Assembly (NCBI GenBank): GCA_026169535.1
Contig: JAPFCU010000023.1
Span: 1-64,000, forward strand
Reading direction: 5' to 3'
DNA length: 64,000 bases
From: Blautia sp.
GTDB taxonomy: Bacteria; Bacillota; Clostridia; Lachnospirales; Lachnospiraceae
The notes below the pieces were generated by a model. The model did not search any database and was not told the origin of the DNA. It worked only from the letters and a program-made list of their open reading frames with translations. The translations under genes were made by a program, and so were the position numbers. Every line of letters begins with the position of its first letter. Position 1 is the stretch's first letter. This document shows, one piece after another, positions 51,703 through 60,032 of the stretch.

Positions 51703-51851
51703 AAGATGTCTCCTTTAGGGTTTTTTCCATTATAAAACAGAAAAGAAAAAAAGAACAGAGTTTTTAGAAAAAGTCTTTTCAAAAGTCAGACGATATGATA
51801 ATATAGATGTGGTATTTGATACTACATATAATGGAAAAGAGGACGATATAA

Positions 51852-52691
51852 TTGAGCTATAAAATTATCATAGACAGTTGTGGAGAATTCATAGAAAAAT
51901 GGAAAGAGGATCATAGATTTGAATCAGTTCCTCTTACTTTAAATGTTGGTGGAGAAACAATCATTGATGATGAGTCTTTCGATCAGATCTCCTTTATAAA
52001 AAAAGTAGCGGCATGTCCGGAATGTCCTAAATCTGCATGTCCATCACCGGAACGTTATATGAAAGCGTATGATTGCGAGGCGGATCATGTTTATGCGGTG
52101 ACTTTATCTTCGGAGCTTAGTGGCTCTTACAACAGTGCGGTTCTTGGAAAGAACCTTCTGTTAGAAGAAAATCCGGAAAAGAAAGTACATGTTTTCAATT
52201 CCAGATCAGCATCGGTTGGAGAAACACTGATTGGTATGAAAATACAGGAATGTGAAGAAATGGGCTGTTCTTTTGAGGAAACAGTAGAAAAGGTAGAGGC
52301 GTATATAGAAGAACAGCATACGTTTTTCGTTTTGGATGATTTGGAGACACTTCGCAAAAATGGACGTCTCAGCAAGGTGAAATCTTTAGTAGCCAGTGCC
52401 CTTAAGATAAAACCTGTTATGGGATCTACTCCGGAAGGGACGATCTGTCAGCTGGATCAGGCAAGAGGAATCAACAAGGCACTGGTAAAGATGGTTCAGC
52501 ATATTGTGGAAAAGGCGGAAAATAGCCAGGATAGGGTTCTTGCTATTTCTCACTGTAATTGTAAAGATCGTGCAGAACTTTTGAAAAACGCACTTCTTGA
52601 AAAGATAGATGTAAAAGAAGTGGTGATTTTAGATACAGCAGGAGTCAGTACCATGTATGCCAATAATGGAGGCGTGATTGCGGTTCTTTAA
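51852..52691 (+). CDS. DegV family fatty-acid-binding protein
   Basis: A 279-residue protein of the DegV family. The start YKIIIDSCGEF is typical, though T is more usual than C. Also conserved are AACPECPKSACPSPERYMKAY (with T/S-P-S pattern), VTLSSELSGSYNSAV near residue 85, VFNSRSASVGE, and FVLDDLETLRKNGRLSKVKS near 165. DegV proteins (FakB type) bind a fatty acid that a kinase partner (FakA) phosphorylates for phospholipid synthesis. It starts with TTG at 51852 after AGAGGA; no ATG is close. No fakA gene is nearby. Confidence 0.9.
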   Translation: MSYKIIIDSCGEFIEKWKEDHRFESVPLTLNVGGETIIDDESFDQISFIKKVAACPECPKSACPSPERYMKAYDCEADHVYAVTLSSELSGSYNSAVLGKNLLLEENPEKKVHVFNSRSASVGETLIGMKIQECEEMGCSFEETVEKVEAYIEEQHTFFVLDDLETLRKNGRLSKVKSLVASALKIKPVMGSTPEGTICQLDQARGINKALVKMVQHIVEKAENSQDRVLAISHCNCKDRAELLKNALLEKIDVKEVVILDTAGVSTMYANNGGVIAVL

Positions 52692-52759
52692 AAAGATTGC
52701 GTGAAATCAGTCATCGTGGTATAATATATTTACTTATTTACAGTAAAGGAGATTCTGCT

Positions 52760-53020
52760 ATGAGCCAGAAAAAAGTGAATCAATATAAAGAAAGAAAAGC
52801 CAATCGTTCAAAAGAACAGAAAAAAGAACTGTTTTATGACTGGCTGGAAAAAATAGTAGGTGTCCTTGTCTGTGTGGCGCTTGTTGCATGGATTGGATAT
52901 TCCGTTTATGAAAAAGTAGAACAGAAACAGGATGCAGTAGTAACCGAAACTACAATGGATACGTCAGCTTTAGATGAATATATGACAAGTGTAAATACTG
53001 TATCTGAAACAGCAGAGTAA
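52760..53020 (+). CDS. Small single-pass membrane protein of unknown function
   Basis: An 86-residue protein. The first 32 residues are very basic (KKVNQYKERKANRSKEQKKE). A hydrophobic helix at about 36-56 (IVGVLVCVALVAWIGYSVY) is followed by a Thr/Glu-rich outer part of about 30 residues. It is a type II-like arrangement, with basic residues in the cytosol. No domain is recognised. The start at 52760 is supported by AAAGGAG seven bases upstream. It may be coupled to degV, but a promoter in the 70-base gap (TATAAT near 52721) is also possible. A perfect hairpin terminator follows. Confidence 0.75.
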   Translation: MSQKKVNQYKERKANRSKEQKKELFYDWLEKIVGVLVCVALVAWIGYSVYEKVEQKQDAVVTETTMDTSALDEYMTSVNTVSETAE

Positions 53021-53032
53021 AAACAAAAATGG

Positions 53033-53062
53033 AAAACCCCCGGCATTTGCCGGGGGTTTTTG
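53033..53062. terminator. Intrinsic terminator
   Basis: AAAACCCCCGGC pairs perfectly with GCCGGGGGTTTT around ATTT, followed by T. The stem lies between the small membrane gene and convergent csp and can serve both. Confidence 0.85.
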
Positions 53063-53080
53063 TACGTGCGAAATAACTTA

Positions 53081-53281
53081 TTATAATTTTGTAACATTAG
53101 AAGCCTGCATTCCGCGAGCGCCTTCTGTCAGATCATAAGTTACGGCCTGTCCTTCGTCGAGAGATTTGAATCCTTCGCCGTTGATTGCAGAAAAATGTAC
53201 GAATACATCAGCGCCATCCTCACCTGTGATGAAGCCATAGCCTTTTTCTGCGTTGAACCATTTTACAGTCCCCTTGTTCAT
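53081..53281 (-). CDS. Cold shock protein (CspA/CspB family)
   Basis: A 66-residue protein, a single OB-fold cold shock domain. RNP1 is [11 protein letters not shown] near residue 13 and RNP2 is VFVHFSAI near 26; the opening [13 protein letters not shown] is diagnostic. It binds single-stranded RNA and DNA as an RNA chaperone. A perfect consensus promoter at 53417-53445 on the minus strand gives an untranslated leader of about 125 bases, as is typical for cold-shock genes, where the leader structure adjusts translation with temperature. Confidence 0.96.
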   Translation of the reverse strand: MNKGTVKWFNAEKGYGFITGEDGADVFVHFSAINGEGFKSLDEGQAVTYDLTEGARGMQASNVTKL

Positions 53282-53416
53282 GATGTTACCTCCATAGAAA
53301 TAAAAAGTTAAATGTCCATCTGACGAAAAAAATCACCAGATTTTACAGACTATATCATGTAATATATAATCTCTAAAAACTAGTGATTCTATATTAATAA
53401 CGTAGATTGTGATTTG

Positions 53417-53445
53417 ATTATATAGCCCAGACTTTAAATTGTCAA
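53417..53445 (-). promoter_or_regulatory. Perfect consensus promoter of the cold shock gene
   Basis: On the minus strand TTGACA (53445-53440), 17 bases and TATAAT (53422-53417). It lies about 135 bases from the csp start. The rest of the 317-base gap to pyrF holds the csp leader, a TATGGG/CCCATA hairpin at about 53500-53526 and the pyrF promoter region. Confidence 0.85.
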
Positions 53446-53598
53446 GGTTATTCTTAATGTTTATAAAAAAAGCGATCTGTTTGAAATTATAAAGAAATAT
53501 TGTATGGGAAAAGAAAGAAATCCCATAAAAAGTCTTTATTAAATGTGCTATTTCGTGTATTATATGCTTAAGTATGTAAAAATCAGGAGGAAAGTTTC

Positions 53599-54528
53599 AT
53601 GATCAATAAACTTGTGGAGAAAATCAAAAAAACAAATGCACCTATCGTTGTGGGACTGGATCCGATGCTCAATTATATTCCAAAGCATATCCAGGATCAG
53701 GCATTTGCAGAATTCGGCGAAACACTGGAAGGCGCTGCAGAAGCAATCTGGCAGTTCAACAAAGGTATTGTGGATGCGACCTGTGACCTTATTCCTGCAG
53801 TGAAGCCGCAGATCGCCATGTATGAGCAGTTTGGTATTCCGGGTCTTATGGCATATAAGAAAACTGTTGATTACTGCAAGTCTAAAGATCTTGTTGTGAT
53901 CGGAGATATTAAGAGAGGGGATATTGGTTCTACTTCTGCAGCATATGCAGTGGGACATCTGGGACATGTTCAGGTAGGGTCTAAAAAGTACGCAGGCTTT
54001 GACGAGGATTTTGCTACGGTAAATCCTTATCTTGGAACAGATGGTGTGAAGCCTTTTATTGATGTATGTAAGGAAGAAAACAAGGGACTTTTCATCCTTG
54101 TAAAAACGTCTAATCCATCCAGCGGCGAGTTTCAGGATCGCATTATTGACGGACGTCCTCTTTATGAGTGGGTTGGTGAGAAAGTTGCACAGTGGGGTGA
54201 GGAGCATATGGGTGATTCCTACAGCTATGTAGGGGCAGTTGTAGGTGCTACTTATCCGGAAATGGGTAAAGTTCTCCGTAAACTGATGCCAAAAACCTTT
54301 ATTCTTGTTCCGGGATATGGAGCTCAGGGTGGAAAGGGCAAGGATCTTGTTCACTTCTTTAACGAAGACGGACTTGGTGCTATTGTAAATTCCTCCAGAG
54401 GTATTATTGCAGCGTATAAACAGGAAGCCTATGCGGAATTCGGAGAAGAGAACTATGCGGATGCTTCCAGACAGGCAGTGAAAGATATGATCGAAGATAT
54501 CAGCGGCGCTCTGTCCGGACAGAAATAA
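53599..54528 (+). CDS. pyrF: Orotidine-5-prime-phosphate decarboxylase
   Basis: A 309-residue enzyme of the long subfamily (type 2). Early GLDPMLNYIP, then the catalytic tetrad region GDIKRGDIGSTSAAYA near residue 102 (lysine and aspartates DIKRGD), VNPYLGTDGVKPF near 139 and LVPGYGAQGGKG with the phosphate-binding glycines near 240. It converts OMP to UMP, the last step of UMP synthesis. Ribosome site AGGAGG precedes the start. It heads the pyrF-pyrK-pyrD order with gaps of 18 and -4 bases. I see no PyrR-type leader with confidence. Confidence 0.97.
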   Translation: MINKLVEKIKKTNAPIVVGLDPMLNYIPKHIQDQAFAEFGETLEGAAEAIWQFNKGIVDATCDLIPAVKPQIAMYEQFGIPGLMAYKKTVDYCKSKDLVVIGDIKRGDIGSTSAAYAVGHLGHVQVGSKKYAGFDEDFATVNPYLGTDGVKPFIDVCKEENKGLFILVKTSNPSSGEFQDRIIDGRPLYEWVGEKVAQWGEEHMGDSYSYVGAVVGATYPEMGKVLRKLMPKTFILVPGYGAQGGKGKDLVHFFNEDGLGAIVNSSRGIIAAYKQEAYAEFGEENYADASRQAVKDMIEDISGALSGQK

Positions 54529-54546
54529 ACAGCCAGGAGGAAACAC

Positions 54547-55329
54547 ATGAGTGAAAAAACAAAAAAAAGTTTAAAGATCGTAAGTCAGGAAGAAATTGGT
54601 AAGGATATTTTCAGCATGTGGCTTCAGGCTGATGAAATGGCAGAATCAGCCAGACCGGGACAGTTTCTGTCGCTTTATACACGAGATGGCAGTAAGCTGC
54701 TTCCGCGTCCTATCAGTATCTGTGAGATCGACAGGGAAAATAAAAGAATCCGTCTCGTTTATCGTGTGACTGGGAAAAATACAGGAACAGAGGCTTTTTC
54801 AAAACTTCATGCAGGGATAGCGGTTGAAGTTTTAGGACCTCTTGGAAATGGCTTTCCTCTTCACGAAGCCGAGGGAAAACGTGTATTTCTTATGGGAGGC
54901 GGTATAGGTATTCCCCCAATGCTTCAGACTGCAAAGGAATTGAATGCAGAAAAGACAGCTGTTCTCGGATACAGAGATGAACTGTTCCTGAATGAGGAAT
55001 TTGAGAAATACGCGGATGTTTTTGTGGCAACAGAAGATGGAAGTGCAGGAACTAAGGGGAATGTTATGGATGCAATCAGGGAAAATGCTCTGGAGGCAGA
55101 TGTGATCTTTGCATGTGGTCCAACTCCTATGCTCCGTGCTATCAAAAACTATGCAGAGGAAAACAATATCCCGTGCTGGATCTCTATGGAGGAACGTATG
55201 GCCTGTGGAGTAGGTGCCTGTCTTGCCTGTGTGTGCAAATCAAAAGAGGTTGACAGTCATTCCCATGTGCATAATAAGCGTATCTGTAAAGACGGACCGG
55301 TATTTTTGAGCACGGAGGTGGAATTATGA
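54547..55329 (+). CDS. pyrK: Dihydroorotate dehydrogenase electron transfer subunit
   Basis: A 260-residue ferredoxin-reductase-like subunit. FAD-binding residues RPISICEID near residue 57, the NAD-binding region GGGIGIPPMLQTAKEL near 118, and a C-terminal 2Fe-2S cluster with cysteines in MACGVGACLACVCKSK and RICKDGPVF. PyrK passes electrons from dihydroorotate (via PyrD) to NAD+. Its gene lies just upstream of pyrD, which overlaps it by four bases, as expected for a type 1B enzyme. Confidence 0.96.
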   Translation: MSEKTKKSLKIVSQEEIGKDIFSMWLQADEMAESARPGQFLSLYTRDGSKLLPRPISICEIDRENKRIRLVYRVTGKNTGTEAFSKLHAGIAVEVLGPLGNGFPLHEAEGKRVFLMGGGIGIPPMLQTAKELNAEKTAVLGYRDELFLNEEFEKYADVFVATEDGSAGTKGNVMDAIRENALEADVIFACGPTPMLRAIKNYAEENNIPCWISMEERMACGVGACLACVCKSKEVDSHSHVHNKRICKDGPVFLSTEVEL

Positions 55330-56231
55330 TAAAAACAGCCGTTACTCTGGCAGGTGTGGAACTTAAAAATCCTGTAATGACAGCCTCTGGAACTTTTGGC
55401 TCAGGGGCAGAATACAGTGAATTTGTGGATCTGAATAAATTGGGTGCAGTAGTTACCAAGGGCGTAGCAAACGTACCATGGCCCGGGAATCCTACTCCCA
55501 GGATTGCAGAAACTCCCAGTGGAATGCTGAATGCTATTGGGCTTCAGAATCCGGGAATTGATGTTTTCTGTGAAAGAGATATCCCTTTTCTGAAAAAATT
55601 TAATACCAGGATTATTGTAAATGTTTGTGGAAAAACTACAGAAGATTATTGCGAAGTGGTAGAGCGTCTGGGAAATGAACCGGTAGACCTTCTGGAGATC
55701 AATGTATCCTGTCCGAATGTAAAAGAAGGCGGGATTGCTTTTGGTCAGGATCCAAAAGCACTGGAAGCGATTACGAAAGAAGTAAAGAAGTATGCAAAAC
55801 AGCCCGTGATCATGAAGCTGAGTCCAAATGTGACTGATATCACAGAAATGGCAAAGGCAGCAGAAGCAGGCGGCGCAGACGTACTTTCGCTGATAAATAC
55901 CCTTACAGGTATGAAGATTGATATTAATCGCAGAACATTTGCCCTGGCAAATAAAACAGGCGGAATGTCCGGACCGGCAGTAAAACCTGTAGCAGTGCGT
56001 ATGGTATATCAGGTGGCTCAGGCGGTTAAGGTTCCCATCATCGGAATGGGCGGAATTGCTACGGCAGAGGATGCTCTTGAATTCCTGATGGCAGGAGCCA
56101 CTGCTGTGTCAGTAGGAACAGCTAATTTCTTTAATCCGTATGCAACAGAAGAAGTTGTGGCCGGGATCGAGGATTTTATGCATCGTCAGAAAGTGGAAGA
56201 TATCTCTGAATTGATCGGAGCGGTAAAATAA
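55326..56231 (+). CDS. pyrD: Dihydroorotate dehydrogenase B, catalytic subunit
   Basis: A class 1B dihydroorotate dehydrogenase of 301 residues. Opening VELKNPVMTASGTFGSG, active-site cysteine in LEINVSCPNVKEGG near residue 132, and FMN-phosphate-binding IGMGGIATAEDALEFLMAGATAVSVGTA near 240. It oxidises dihydroorotate to orotate with FMN and pairs with PyrK. The gene overlaps pyrK by four bases. A terminator follows before the MATE gene. Confidence 0.97.
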   Translation: MIKTAVTLAGVELKNPVMTASGTFGSGAEYSEFVDLNKLGAVVTKGVANVPWPGNPTPRIAETPSGMLNAIGLQNPGIDVFCERDIPFLKKFNTRIIVNVCGKTTEDYCEVVERLGNEPVDLLEINVSCPNVKEGGIAFGQDPKALEAITKEVKKYAKQPVIMKLSPNVTDITEMAKAAEAGGADVLSLINTLTGMKIDINRRTFALANKTGGMSGPAVKPVAVRMVYQVAQAVKVPIIGMGGIATAEDALEFLMAGATAVSVGTANFFNPYATEEVVAGIEDFMHRQKVEDISELIGAVK

Positions 56232-56243
56232 TTTTTGAGTGAC

Positions 56244-56308
56244 AGGGGCTGCTGTAAAGTATAACCGGACTGATTCGGGTATATAATTACAGCGGACCCT
56301 TTTTTCGG
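56244..56308 (+). terminator. Intrinsic terminator
   Basis: GGG-GCT-GCTGTAA (56246-56257) pairs with TTACAGC-GGA-CCC (56287-56299), followed by TTTTTT. It ends the pyrFKD unit. Confidence 0.75.
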
Positions 56309-56320
56309 GGAGATAAATAA

Positions 56321-57676
56321 ATGAAAAAAGACAGAACAAGTGATATGACTGTGGGGAATCCGGTGAAGCTGATCATCTGGTTTATGATCCCTATGTTTCT
56401 TGGAAATGTTTTTCAGCAGTTTTATAATATTGCGGATTCTATTGTGGCGGGGCAGTTCATTGGAGTAGATGCTCTGGCGGCAATTGGAAGTACAGGATCT
56501 TTGATGTTTTTTGTGACCGGATGGCTGAATGGACTCAGCAGTGGATTTGCGATTATTGTCTCGCAGATGTTCGGTGCAAAAAAATATGATGATATGCGCC
56601 ATTATGTAGCAATGTCAATTTATCTGATGGTTGGATTTACAGTAGTGATGACGGCGGGGCTTCTGGCATTGAACGAGCCTATCCTGAGATTGATGAATTC
56701 TCCGGAAGACCTTATGGGAGATGTCATGGCGTATATGGGGATTATTTATGCAGGTCTCATTGTTACTGCAGCCTATAATTCTCTGGCGGCGTTCCTTCGT
56801 GCATTGGGTGATTCGAAATCTCCGTTGTATTTCCTGATCATTTCTGCTGTGATCAATGTAATACTGGATGTGGTTCTGATCAGATTTTTTGGAATGGGAG
56901 TGGAAGGCTGTGCCTACGCAACAGTGATCGCTCAGGCAATTTCGGCAATATGCTGTCTGATCTATATAGTGAAAAAATATCCGATTCTTCATCTGGAGAA
57001 AAAGAATTTTGAACTGAGAAAAGGAAGTTTCGGCAAATTGATGGCTCTGGGTATTCCTATGGCACTGCAGTTTTCCATTACAGCTATTGGAACAATTATT
57101 GTCCAGGGAGCAGTAAATGTTTATGGAGCAGTGCACATGGCGGGATTTTCTGCTGCCGGAAAAATCCAGAACATTATCACTATGGTGGCAGTTTCTTTGG
57201 GAGCGACCATAGCGACATATGTGGGACAGAACCGGGGAGCGGGACGTATGGATCGTGTACGCGAAGGCGTCCGATATTCCTGGATCATGCTTCTGGTATG
57301 GAGTGTGATAGAGATGGTACTGATGTATTTCTTTGGGAAGTATTTCACCTATCTTTTTATCAGCCCTTCGGAGACAGAAGTGGTGGCAGTGTCGGTCACA
57401 TATTTCCGGACAGTATTTTGGGCCTATCCGTTCCTTTGCACTATTTTTCTTTTTCGAAATGCACTTCAGGGAATGGGATATGGTCTGGTTCCCATGCTGG
57501 GAGGGGTGTTTGAACTGGTGGCGAGAGCTGCAATTGTTTTTCTGGTGGCAGGAAAAACAAGCTTTACAGGAGTATGCCTTGCAGATCCTATGGCCTGGAT
57601 CGCAGCATTGATTCCTCTTATTCCCTATTATTACTATGTAATGAAAAAGTATAAAAAGCAGAGCCTGATACAATAG
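56321..57676 (+). CDS. MATE family efflux transporter
   Basis: A 451-residue MATE protein with twelve helices. Its opening, NPVKLIIWFMIPMFLGNVFQQFYNIADSIVAGQFIG, has the same PMFLGNVFQQFYN and ADSIVAG pattern as the gene at 7 kb, but the rest differs. The second half begins near residue 236 (KLMALGIPMALQFSITAIG). It exports cationic compounds by ion antiport. It lies inside the pyrimidine cluster between pyrD and pyrE, after a terminator, so it probably has its own control. Substrate unknown. Confidence 0.93.
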   Translation: MKKDRTSDMTVGNPVKLIIWFMIPMFLGNVFQQFYNIADSIVAGQFIGVDALAAIGSTGSLMFFVTGWLNGLSSGFAIIVSQMFGAKKYDDMRHYVAMSIYLMVGFTVVMTAGLLALNEPILRLMNSPEDLMGDVMAYMGIIYAGLIVTAAYNSLAAFLRALGDSKSPLYFLIISAVINVILDVVLIRFFGMGVEGCAYATVIAQAISAICCLIYIVKKYPILHLEKKNFELRKGSFGKLMALGIPMALQFSITAIGTIIVQGAVNVYGAVHMAGFSAAGKIQNIITMVAVSLGATIATYVGQNRGAGRMDRVREGVRYSWIMLLVWSVIEMVLMYFFGKYFTYLFISPSETEVVAVSVTYFRTVFWAYPFLCTIFLFRNALQGMGYGLVPMLGGVFELVARAAIVFLVAGKTSFTGVCLADPMAWIAALIPLIPYYYYVMKKYKKQSLIQ

Positions 57677-57776
57677 GAATCCATTCATTGAAAAACAATA
57701 GTGAATGTGATAGAATGAAAACAGTAAGATCAAGAAAATGAAAAGGGCTTGCCCGTAAAACGGAGGTTAAAGAGAT

Positions 57777-58457
57777 ATGGAACAGTATAAACAGGAATTT
57801 ATTCAATTTATGGTAGACAGCAAGGTTTTGAAATTTGGAGAGTTTACCTTGAAAAGCGGAAGAAAATCTCCGTTTTTTATGAATGCCGGCGGTTATGTAA
57901 CAGGTTCTCAGCTGAAAAAACTGGGGGAATATTACGCAAAGGCAATCCATGATAAATATGGGGATGATTTTGATGTATTATTTGGACCTGCTTATAAGGG
58001 AATTCCGTTAAGTGTTGTAACTGCTATTGCGTACAGTGAACTTTACGGCAAGGAGGTACGTTACTGCTCTGACCGTAAAGAAGAAAAGGATCATGGCGCA
58101 GATAAAGGCAGCTTTTTGGGCAGTACTCTGAAAGATGGCGACCGTGTTATTATGATTGAAGATGTAACTACTTCCGGTAAATCTATGGAAGAAACCGTTC
58201 CTAAGGTAAAAGGAGCTGCAGATGTGACCATCGTGGGTCTTATGGTATCCCTGAACCGTATGGAAGTAGGCAAGGGAGGCAAAAAGTGTGCCCTTGATGA
58301 AGTTAGAGATCTGTATGGATTTGAAACTGCTGCAATCGTAGATATGGCAGAAGTGACAGAATATCTTTATAATAAAGAGATCAATGGACAGGTGATCATT
58401 GATGACGCTGTTAAAGCAGCTATTGATGATTATTATCGCCAGTATGGAGTGAAATAG
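57777..58457 (+). CDS. pyrE: Orotate phosphoribosyltransferase
   Basis: A 226-residue enzyme that joins orotate to PRPP to give OMP. The PRPP-binding motif VIMIEDVTTSGKSMEETVP lies near residue 122, and the hood region YCSDRKEEKDHGADKG near 97 carries the catalytic lysines. Also FTLKSGRKSPFFMNAGGY and FGPAYKGIPLSV near 64. It has GGAGG 10 bases before the start. It is separated from pyrFKD by the MATE gene. The small membrane protein follows 11 bases downstream. Confidence 0.97.
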   Translation: MEQYKQEFIQFMVDSKVLKFGEFTLKSGRKSPFFMNAGGYVTGSQLKKLGEYYAKAIHDKYGDDFDVLFGPAYKGIPLSVVTAIAYSELYGKEVRYCSDRKEEKDHGADKGSFLGSTLKDGDRVIMIEDVTTSGKSMEETVPKVKGAADVTIVGLMVSLNRMEVGKGGKKCALDEVRDLYGFETAAIVDMAEVTEYLYNKEINGQVIIDDAVKAAIDDYYRQYGVK

Positions 58458-58468
58458 GAGGTTTTTCC

Positions 58469-58621
58469 GTGAACGAAAAGATCTATAAAACCATAACAAG
58501 AACAGGAGCCTGCAATCTGGCAGTGGGCATTATCACCCTGGTGACAGGTATTGCAACCGGCGTTCTCTTGATCGTTGGCGGTGCGAGACTTCTTAAAAGA
58601 AGATCAGAAATTCTGATCTGA
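58469..58621 (+). CDS. Short hydrophobic protein of 50 residues (GTG start)
   Basis: An open frame begins at GTG 58469, seven bases after an excellent TAGGAGG, and ends with TGA at 58619-58621. The product has a basic N-terminus (NEKIYKTITRTG), one hydrophobic stretch (LAVGIITLVTGIATGVLLIVGG) and a basic tail (RLLKRRSEILI). It would be a single-pass membrane protein. No family is recognised. It sits between pyrE and the VanZ gene with small gaps, so it belongs to the same transcript. Length and ribosome site make a real gene likely. Confidence 0.72.
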   Translation: MNEKIYKTITRTGACNLAVGIITLVTGIATGVLLIVGGARLLKRRSEILI

Positions 58622-58630
58622 CAGCAGAAA

Positions 58631-59104
58631 TTGAGTAAGGAAACAAAGCGTAAGATCAGGCAGATGGGAGTTATATTATTCATTGTATATGTACTGCTTT
58701 TAAGCTATGTGCTGTTTTTTTCAGAAGGATATGGACGTATGCCAGGGGAAGAAAGTGTGTACAGATACAATTTAAAACCTTTTGCAGAGATCCGGAGATT
58801 CTGGGTCTACAGAGGACAGGTAGGTCTGTCTGCCTTTTTTTTGAATGTTTTCGGGAATGTAATAGGATTCATTCCTTTCGGGTTTATCCTGCCGGTCATC
58901 AGCCGGAGATGGCGCAGCGGATTCCTGATCGTTTTGTCCGGATTTTGCCTGAGTTTTTGTGTGGAGACCATCCAGCTTGTAACAAAGGTAGGATGTTTTG
59001 ATGTGGACGATCTGATTTTAAATACGGCAGGGGCGGCAGCAGGTTATCTGCTGTTTGCCGTCTGTGATCACCTGAGGAGAAAACACTATGGCGAAAAGAT
59101 ATAG
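58631..59104 (+). CDS. VanZ family membrane protein
   Basis: A 157-residue protein with four predicted helices. The VanZ pattern is visible in NLKPFAEIRRFW, FFLNVFGNVIGFIPFGFILPVI and CVETIQLVTKVGCFDVDDLILNTAGAAAGYLL (the final helix with the acidic DVDDLILN). VanZ proteins are linked to teicoplanin resistance in enterococci, but most chromosomal family members have no tested function. Start taken as TTG 58631; ATG 58664 is possible, neither has a strong ribosome site. The end overlaps the next gene by 17 bases. Confidence 0.88.
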   Translation: MSKETKRKIRQMGVILFIVYVLLLSYVLFFSEGYGRMPGEESVYRYNLKPFAEIRRFWVYRGQVGLSAFFLNVFGNVIGFIPFGFILPVISRRWRSGFLIVLSGFCLSFCVETIQLVTKVGCFDVDDLILNTAGAAAGYLLFAVCDHLRRKHYGEKI

Positions 59105-59402
59105 ATATTCATTTACAAAAACAAAAGAAGCAGAGAAGGGAAAGCTGTCAGTGTGGCTGGCAGCTGCTTCTCTTTTTCTGTTTTTGACAGCTGTCTTTAC
59201 AGCGTATGGACTGAATGGAAAGTATGGATTTATTGTGGGAGGCATCTGTCTTTTTGCCACAATGCTTTCTGTTTATGGATTTATTATGGGGCTTTCAAGT
59301 TTTTCGGAGGAAAAGCGTATGCATCATACCAGTATTGTGGGTTCTATTTTGAATGGAATCCTTATGGTGGGATGGCTGGGCTTTTTTTTGATGGGAGTGT
59401 AA
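59088..59402 (+). CDS. Small membrane protein, DUF6142-like
   Basis: A protein of 104 residues with a basic start (AKRYRYSFTKTKEAEKGKLSVW) and three hydrophobic helices (residues about 24-44, 49-68, 84-103). The short basic leader ending FTKTKEAEKG resembles the DUF6142 group that I recall from Lachnospiraceae; the match is uncertain. It overlaps the VanZ gene by 17 bases and is three bases from the HD gene. No catalytic residues are seen; function unknown. Confidence 0.7.
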   Translation: MAKRYRYSFTKTKEAEKGKLSVWLAAASLFLFLTAVFTAYGLNGKYGFIVGGICLFATMLSVYGFIMGLSSFSEEKRMHHTSIVGSILNGILMVGWLGFFLMGV

Positions 59403-59405
59403 TTT

Positions 59406-59993
59406 ATGGAACGATTAAAAAAACAAATGGAATTTATTGTCGAGGTGGATAAAGTAAAAAATATCATCCGTCAGACATACCTTGCAGATGGAAACAGAAA
59501 AGAAAATGATGCGGAACATTCCTGGCATCTTGCTTTGATGGCTGTGCTTCTTAAGGAGTATTCCAATGAGGAGGTGGATCTTGCAAAGGTTGTGCCAATG
59601 GTCCTGATCCATGACCTTGTGGAAATTGATGCAGGAGATACTTATGCCTATGATGAAGCAGGCGCAGCAACAAAAAGAGAAAGAGAAACGAAGGCGGCAG
59701 ACCGTATTTTTTGCATGCTTCCTCAGGATCAGTGCAGCTGGTTCCGGGAACTGTGGGAGGAATTTGAAGCTTATGAGACCCCGGAAGCAAAATTTGCCCA
59801 TGTATTGGATAACTGTCAGCCGCTCCTTTTGAACGATGCTTCAAATGGAAAAAGCTGGGCAGAGCACGGGGTGAGAAAAAGCCAGATTTATAAAAGAAAT
59901 GAGAATACTTCGGAAGGTTCTGTGGAAATCTGGGAATATATGAAAGAATTGATAGACAAACATATCCGCCTGGGACATGTGATCGATGAATAA
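59406..59993 (+). CDS. HD domain hydrolase (5-prime-nucleotidase YfbR-like)
   Basis: A 195-residue HD-superfamily phosphohydrolase. Metal ligands are H in DAEHSWHLALMA near residue 38, HD in VLIHDLVEIDAGDT near 71, and a late D in HVLDNCQPLL near 134. The order resembles YfbR/YGK1-type deoxynucleotide phosphatases. It would hydrolyse nucleotide monophosphates in the cytosol; this fits its place beside pyrimidine genes, though that is inference. It is one of a tightly packed series after pyrE, and the aminopeptidase gene follows 39 bases later. Confidence 0.88.
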   Translation: MERLKKQMEFIVEVDKVKNIIRQTYLADGNRKENDAEHSWHLALMAVLLKEYSNEEVDLAKVVPMVLIHDLVEIDAGDTYAYDEAGAATKRERETKAADRIFCMLPQDQCSWFRELWEEFEAYETPEAKFAHVLDNCQPLLLNDASNGKSWAEHGVRKSQIYKRNENTSEGSVEIWEYMKELIDKHIRLGHVIDE

Positions 59994-60032
59994 AGCTTCC
60001 GGCGGAAAGCAGATTGGAAAGGAGATAACAGA

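Noticed and set aside
53560-54546. 328-codon minus-strand frame opposite pyrF
   Set aside because: It mirrors pyrF, has no recognisable domain and an unusual composition.
56615-57733. 372-codon minus-strand frame opposite the MATE gene
   Set aside because: Composition is His/Cys/Ser-rich and no domain is visible; the + strand gene is clear.
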